NCBI GenBank assembly: GCA_947468255.1
Contig: CANIMM010000102.1
Span: 1 to 9,677 of the forward strand
DNA length: 9,677 nucleotides
Direction: 5' to 3'
DNA from: Chitinophagaceae bacterium
GTDB lineage: Bacteria; Bacteroidota; Bacteroidia; Chitinophagales; Chitinophagaceae
Positions 5,899 to 9,677 of the stretch are shown piece after piece. The notes below the pieces were generated by a model. It saw only the letters and a program-made list of their open reading frames with translations. It was not told the DNA's origin and made no database searches. Made by a program: the position numbers and the translations under genes. Position 1 is the first letter of the stretch. Every line of letters begins with the position of its first letter.

Positions 5899-7143
5899 AT
5901 GAGTCTCAATAGAAGAATCTTTAACCAGCTATTAGCCTGCTTTCTGTTTATCGCCTTGGTTTCCTACGCAAATACAAGCTATGCCGCCGACGGCGAAGCT
6001 TTGTTTAAGGCAAACTGTGCGAACTGTCATAAACCCCTGGAGGATTATATTGGTCCTATGCTGCAGGGTGCAAGAAAAAGAGAGCCTAATCCTGAATGGG
6101 CGTTGAAGTGGGTGAACAATGTTAACTCGATGCTGGAAACGGATGCATATGCTAAAGCTTTAATGGCCAAGTACAATGCAAGGATGACTCAGTTTAACCT
6201 GAAAACGGACGAAATCAATGCTATTTTAGATTATGCAGATGCATTTAAAGCGCCCGTTCCCGTGGCTCCAGCCGGCGGCGCAGCGGCTCCTGCCGAAGAC
6301 AATTCTTTATTATTTGGAATTTTAACCCTTATTCTGGCAGTGATTGCCCTTATTTTATTACAAGTAAACAGCAGCCTTCGCAAATTGGCGGATGAAAAAG
6401 ACGGCATTCTACGTTCAGAACCGGTACCTTTTTATCGTAATAAAAGTTATTTGATGATGGGTATTTTGATTTTATTCTGTTTTGGAGGATATACCACTAT
6501 CAATGCTGCAATGGGATTGGGCCGTATGAAGGGCTACCAACCGGTACAGCCTATCTATTATTCTCATAAAGTACATGCAGGCACCAATCAAATCAGTTGT
6601 TTATATTGTCATGGTGGAGCGCAGGATAGCAAACATGCGAATGTGCCATCTGTCAATACTTGTATGAATTGTCATAAGGCAATTAAAGAGTACAAGGGAG
6701 ATCCAATTGTAAGGGAAGACGGATCTACTGTAAATGGAACTGCAGAAATACAAAAACTCTACGCATACGCAGGTTGGAACCCAGATACAAAAGTATACGA
6801 TCAACCGGGAAAGCCGATTGAGTGGGTTAAAATTCATAATCTCCCCGATCATGTTTATTTTAACCATAGCCAACACGTGAAAGTGGGCAAGCAAAATTGC
6901 CAAACCTGCCATGGAAACATCCAGGAAATGCCAGAAGTATACCAGTTTACCGACTTAAGTATGGGATGGTGTATTAATTGTCACCGCGAAAGCAAGGTTG
7001 ACTTTTACAATAAAGCTACTGGCGAGGGAAATAAGTTTTATAGCATTTACGAAAAGTTTCACAATGATATCAAGTCCGGTAAAATGGATAGCGTAACGGT
7101 AGAAAAAATTGGTGGAACCGAATGTCAAAAATGCCATTATTAA
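5899..7143 (+). CDS. actA: ActA: six-heme cytochrome c subunit of Alternative Complex III (monoheme domain fused to pentaheme domain)
   Basis: ACIII is a membrane quinol oxidase that replaces the bc1 complex; ActA carries electrons on the periplasmic side towards cytochrome c or a terminal oxidase. The 414 residues contain six CxxCH heme sites: 40-44, 234-238, 255-259, 334-338, 358-362 and 409-413, the last two residues from the C terminus. Order: signal peptide 1-29 (...SYA|A); a class I-like monoheme domain about 30-110 with Met96 as probable sixth ligand in ARMTQFNLKTDEI; a Pro/Ala-rich linker about 116-131; membrane helix 137-156; a cytoplasmic loop with basic residues; membrane helix 184-206; then the periplasmic pentaheme domain opening with PIYYSHKVHAG. 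The start is ATG at 5899, after an in-frame TAG at 5860. It is the first gene of the operon, 87 bases before actB. ActA in Rhodothermus has five hemes; the extra N-terminal heme domain is a fusion I believe is common in Bacteroidota. Cytochrome c maturation is required. Confidence 0.94.
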   Translation: MSLNRRIFNQLLACFLFIALVSYANTSYAADGEALFKANCANCHKPLEDYIGPMLQGARKREPNPEWALKWVNNVNSMLETDAYAKALMAKYNARMTQFNLKTDEINAILDYADAFKAPVPVAPAGGAAAPAEDNSLLFGILTLILAVIALILLQVNSSLRKLADEKDGILRSEPVPFYRNKSYLMMGILILFCFGGYTTINAAMGLGRMKGYQPVQPIYYSHKVHAGTNQISCLYCHGGAQDSKHANVPSVNTCMNCHKAIKEYKGDPIVREDGSTVNGTAEIQKLYAYAGWNPDTKVYDQPGKPIEWVKIHNLPDHVYFNHSQHVKVGKQNCQTCHGNIQEMPEVYQFTDLSMGWCINCHRESKVDFYNKATGEGNKFYSIYEKFHNDIKSGKMDSVTVEKIGGTECQKCHY

Positions 7144-7198
7144 TTTGTTATTCAGCGCATACAACTGGCTGTTGACGACTAGGGATACAAATTAATTG

Positions 7199-7223
7199 GC
7201 ACATTATCATATTAGCACATTAT
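7199..7223. repeat. Short direct repeat GCACATTAT, 16-base period, just upstream of actB
   Basis: GCACATTAT occurs at 7199-7207 and again at 7215-7223, with CATATTA between and another ACATTT before the ATG at 7231. It fills the last 30 bases of the actA-actB gap, where the ribosome would bind. From memory, GCACATTA-type short repeats recur between genes in related Bacteroidota; their role is unknown. Confidence 0.6.
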
Positions 7224-7230
7224 TACATTT

Positions 7231-9677
7231 ATGGAAAAAAAGTATTGGCAAAATTTTGGAGAATTAAATCAGTCGGAAGCTTATCAGCAGACGGCCGAAA
7301 AAGAATTTAAAGAAGAGTTATTGCCGTTGGAAGACCTAGATGACAAAGGGCTTTTAGATGCAAAATCTCCCCGCAGGGATTTTTTAAAATATTTGGGTTT
7401 TAGCACTGCAGCAGCTACGTTAGCTGCTAGTTGCGAAATGCCGGTACGCAATGTGGTGCCGTATTTGCAAAAGCCCGACAATCTGATTCCAGGTGTTTCC
7501 AATTATTACGCTAGTACCTGTATCAACGAAGGAGATGTTACCTCGGTAATTGTAAAACAAAGAGATGGACGTCCTATTAAAATAGAAGGAAATGAAATGT
7601 CTTCTATTACCAAAGGCGGAACCAGCGCATTGGTGCAGGCCTCTGTTTTGGACTTATATGATACTACTCGTTTGCGTTATCCAATGCAAAAAGCGGGTGC
7701 AGATTTTAAAGAAGTAACCACTTTTGAGGCTTTTGATAAAATAGTGTTAGATGCTATGAAAGGACTAGGCGGTAAGCCAGTTGTGCTGCTAACTTCTACT
7801 ATCAATTCAGTTTCTACCTTACAAATCATTGCTGAGTTTTTGGCTAAAAATGCTGGAAGCCGCCACGTACAATATGATGCAGTTAGTTATAGCGGTATGT
7901 TATTGGCGAATGAAGCTTGTTACGGTAAAAAATATATCCCTTCATATCATTTTGACAATGCTAAAGTGATTGTAAGTATCGGGGCCGATTTTTTAGGCAC
8001 CTGGTTAAGCCCGGTAGAATTTTCCGGTCAATATGCACAGAATCGCAGGATTACGGGCGAAAAGCCAACCATGAGCCAGCACATTCATTTTGAAAGCTCA
8101 TTGAGTCTTACCGGAAGTAATGCAGATGATCGTTTTGTTCATAAACCATCCGAAGCTGCAGCGATTGCATTGGCTTTACTGGCTAAATTAGGCGGTGCAG
8201 TTTCAGCGCCTGCTATTAGTGATGCTTCGCTGAACAAGGGCATTGAGCTAGCTGCCGCTGCATTGACTGCTAATAAGGGTGCAGGCTTAGTAGTTTGTGG
8301 AAGCAACGATGTTAACTTACAAATAATAGTAAATGCCATCAATGAGGCGATTGGCGCCAATGGCAAAACAATCAACCATGCCGTTAGTTCCAACTATCGT
8401 GCAGGGGTAGACGCAGATATGGTAAAGTTGGTGGAAGATATGAACGCAGGTACCGTAGGGGCTTTGCTGATTCATGCTACCAACCCGGCGTATACTTATT
8501 TTGATAGCAAAAAATTCATTGATGGATTGGCAAAAGTGCCTGTTAGCATTTCTTTCAATGCTACGATGAATGAAACTACCGAGCGCTGTAAATTCAGCAT
8601 TCCTGCTCATCATTGGTTAGAAAGCTGGGGTGATGCTCAACCAAAAACAGGCTACATTAGTCTGTTGCAACCTACTATCAATCCTTTATTTAAAACAAGG
8701 GCATTTGAAACTTCTTTACTGAAACTTTCAGGAGATGCCTTGGATTATGAAACTTATTTCAAAACCTATTGGGTAGCCAAATTGGGTGGCGAAGATGCAT
8801 ACAATACTGCCTTGCAAAATGGTGTGGTAGAACCAGCCGCGATGCTGGTAGGTGCAGGCACATTCAATGCTGCGGGTGTTGCAGCTGCAGCGGCGAAAGC
8901 TGCGGCAGTAAAAGGCGGCGCCTATGAACTATTTATTTATCAGAAAATTTCAATGGGTAGTGGTAGCCAGGCCAACAATCCTTGGTTGCAAGAATTACCC
9001 GATCCAATCACTAAAGTTACTTGGGATAACTACGCATTGGTAAGCCCAGCTTTGGCAAAGGAAATTATAGGTATCGATGTGGTGGGCAATCAGCGCGATG
9101 GCGATGGTTATGAAGTTCACCCCGAAAAACCTACCATTACCCTTACTGTAAATGGAAAATCGGTTGAATTACCAGTATTAATCATTCCAGGAATTCATTC
9201 CAATGTAGTAGCAGTGGCGGTAGGATATGGCAGACAAAGTGCAGACAAAGATAAAACGGCCCAACATATTGGAAGATCGGCCAATGGCGCTGGTCAAAAT
9301 GCGTATCCGTTGGTAAGTTTTGATGGAACGGGATTCAGTTATTCTACAGTAGCAGCTATTAAGAAAGCTGGAAATACTTACGTGTTAGCACAAACGCAGG
9401 TGCACGGTTCTTCAGAAAGTCGGCCTATTATTTATGAAGGATCATTGAAGAAATTTGTTGAAGATCCCGAGCATGTATTGGAAGAAGCTACGCATGAGCG
9501 TGCAATGTTGATTGCTGCTTCAGGCGGTACAGATTACGTGAAGGATGCCACCATTTATCCGAATTTTGAAAAGCCGGGTATCAAATGGGGAATGAGTATT
9601 GATTTAAATACCTGTACTGGTTGTAGCGCTTGCGTGGTAGCCTGTACAGCTGAAAATAATGTTAGTGTGGTAGGTAA
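7231..9677 (+). CDS. actB: ActB: molybdopterin-oxidoreductase-like, Fe-S subunit of Alternative Complex III, first 815 residues (3' end outside window)
   Basis: ActB is the large periplasmic subunit of ACIII. In characterised ACIII it combines a molybdopterin-oxidoreductase-like half that lacks the cofactor with a C-terminal half holding several Fe-S clusters that lead electrons from quinol to the hemes of ActA. The start is ATG at 7231, with an in-frame TAG at 7213. The N terminus is the extended Tat leader of this family: MEKKYWQNFGELN, an acidic stretch, then SPRRDFLKYLG with the twin arginines at 48-49, a hydrophobic run and Cys68 in LAASC, a possible but imperfect lipobox. The middle holds oxidoreductase-like blocks such as VIVSIGADFLGTW, LLIHATNPAYTYF and NNPWLQELPDPI, plus an Ala-rich patch at 551-559. 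The first ferredoxin-type quartet CxxCxxCxxxC is Cys795, 798, 801 and 805, ten residues before the edge. Full-length members are about 1,000 residues. It shares the actA promoter; actC (NrfD-like) should follow. Confidence 0.94.
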   Translation, partial: MEKKYWQNFGELNQSEAYQQTAEKEFKEELLPLEDLDDKGLLDAKSPRRDFLKYLGFSTAAATLAASCEMPVRNVVPYLQKPDNLIPGVSNYYASTCINEGDVTSVIVKQRDGRPIKIEGNEMSSITKGGTSALVQASVLDLYDTTRLRYPMQKAGADFKEVTTFEAFDKIVLDAMKGLGGKPVVLLTSTINSVSTLQIIAEFLAKNAGSRHVQYDAVSYSGMLLANEACYGKKYIPSYHFDNAKVIVSIGADFLGTWLSPVEFSGQYAQNRRITGEKPTMSQHIHFESSLSLTGSNADDRFVHKPSEAAAIALALLAKLGGAVSAPAISDASLNKGIELAAAALTANKGAGLVVCGSNDVNLQIIVNAINEAIGANGKTINHAVSSNYRAGVDADMVKLVEDMNAGTVGALLIHATNPAYTYFDSKKFIDGLAKVPVSISFNATMNETTERCKFSIPAHHWLESWGDAQPKTGYISLLQPTINPLFKTRAFETSLLKLSGDALDYETYFKTYWVAKLGGEDAYNTALQNGVVEPAAMLVGAGTFNAAGVAAAAAKAAAVKGGAYELFIYQKISMGSGSQANNPWLQELPDPITKVTWDNYALVSPALAKEIIGIDVVGNQRDGDGYEVHPEKPTITLTVNGKSVELPVLIIPGIHSNVVAVAVGYGRQSADKDKTAQHIGRSANGAGQNAYPLVSFDGTGFSYSTVAAIKKAGNTYVLAQTQVHGSSESRPIIYEGSLKKFVEDPEHVLEEATHERAMLIAASGGTDYVKDATIYPNFEKPGIKWGMSIDLNTCTGCSACVVACTAENNVSVVG

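Noticed and set aside
6601..6912. 103-residue minus-strand frame within actA
   Set aside because: Antisense to the heme-motif-rich part of actA, with no recognisable features of its own.
8874..8920. Ala-rich stretch in actB as a recent repeat expansion or insertion
   Set aside because: The codons are mixed and the frame continues into conserved sequence; it looks like an ordinary variable loop.

Overview
The window looks like a chromosomal segment of an aerobic or facultative member of the Bacteroidota, most likely in or near the Chitinophagaceae. The reasons are the Bacteroidota-style promoters (TAnnTTTG -7 boxes), the absence of Shine-Dalgarno sequences, a DUF6787-type membrane domain, a secreted carboxypeptidase-regulatory-like protein, and an ActA-ActB pair with the extended Tat leader typical of this phylum. 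The lineage call rests on protein and promoter style recalled from memory, not on a search.

Left part, minus strand. Positions 1-2199 hold the first 733 codons of a homodimeric pyruvate:ferredoxin (flavodoxin) oxidoreductase (nifJ/por), cut by the window edge just inside its ferredoxin-like domain. Upstream of it is a 328-bp intergenic stretch (2200-2527) dominated by three tandem copies of a 64-bp G/T-rich unit. Beyond that lie a secreted class C beta-lactamase-fold serine hydrolase (2528-3805) and a secreted Bacteroidota protein of unknown function with a carboxypeptidase-regulatory-like domain (3953-4738, GTG start). Next comes a phosphoribosylglycinamide formyltransferase (PurN) fused to an N-terminal two-helix DUF6787-like membrane domain (4783-5661). 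The last two are 44 bp apart and are probably one transcript.

Right part, plus strand. A divergent intergenic region (5662-5898) carries promoters for both directions. It leads into an Alternative Complex III (ACIII) operon: actA (5899-7143, a six-heme cytochrome made of a monoheme domain, two membrane helices and a pentaheme domain) and actB (7231 to the right edge, 815 codons seen). ActB is the large molybdopterin-oxidoreductase-like/Fe-S subunit, with an extended Tat leader and its first Fe-S cysteine quartet near the edge. The rest of the complex (actC-F), and often a heme-copper oxidase, is expected to the right. ACIII oxidises menaquinol and passes electrons to cytochrome c or a terminal oxidase.

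Most genes belong to known families. I did not find a clearly new multi-gene system. The most unusual items are the membrane-domain-PurN fusion, its near-leaderless promoter (whose TTG -33 box mimics an upstream start codon), the 64-bp tandem repeat array upstream of nifJ, other short intergenic direct repeats, and an oxygen-sensitive PFOR lying close to an aerobic respiratory operon.
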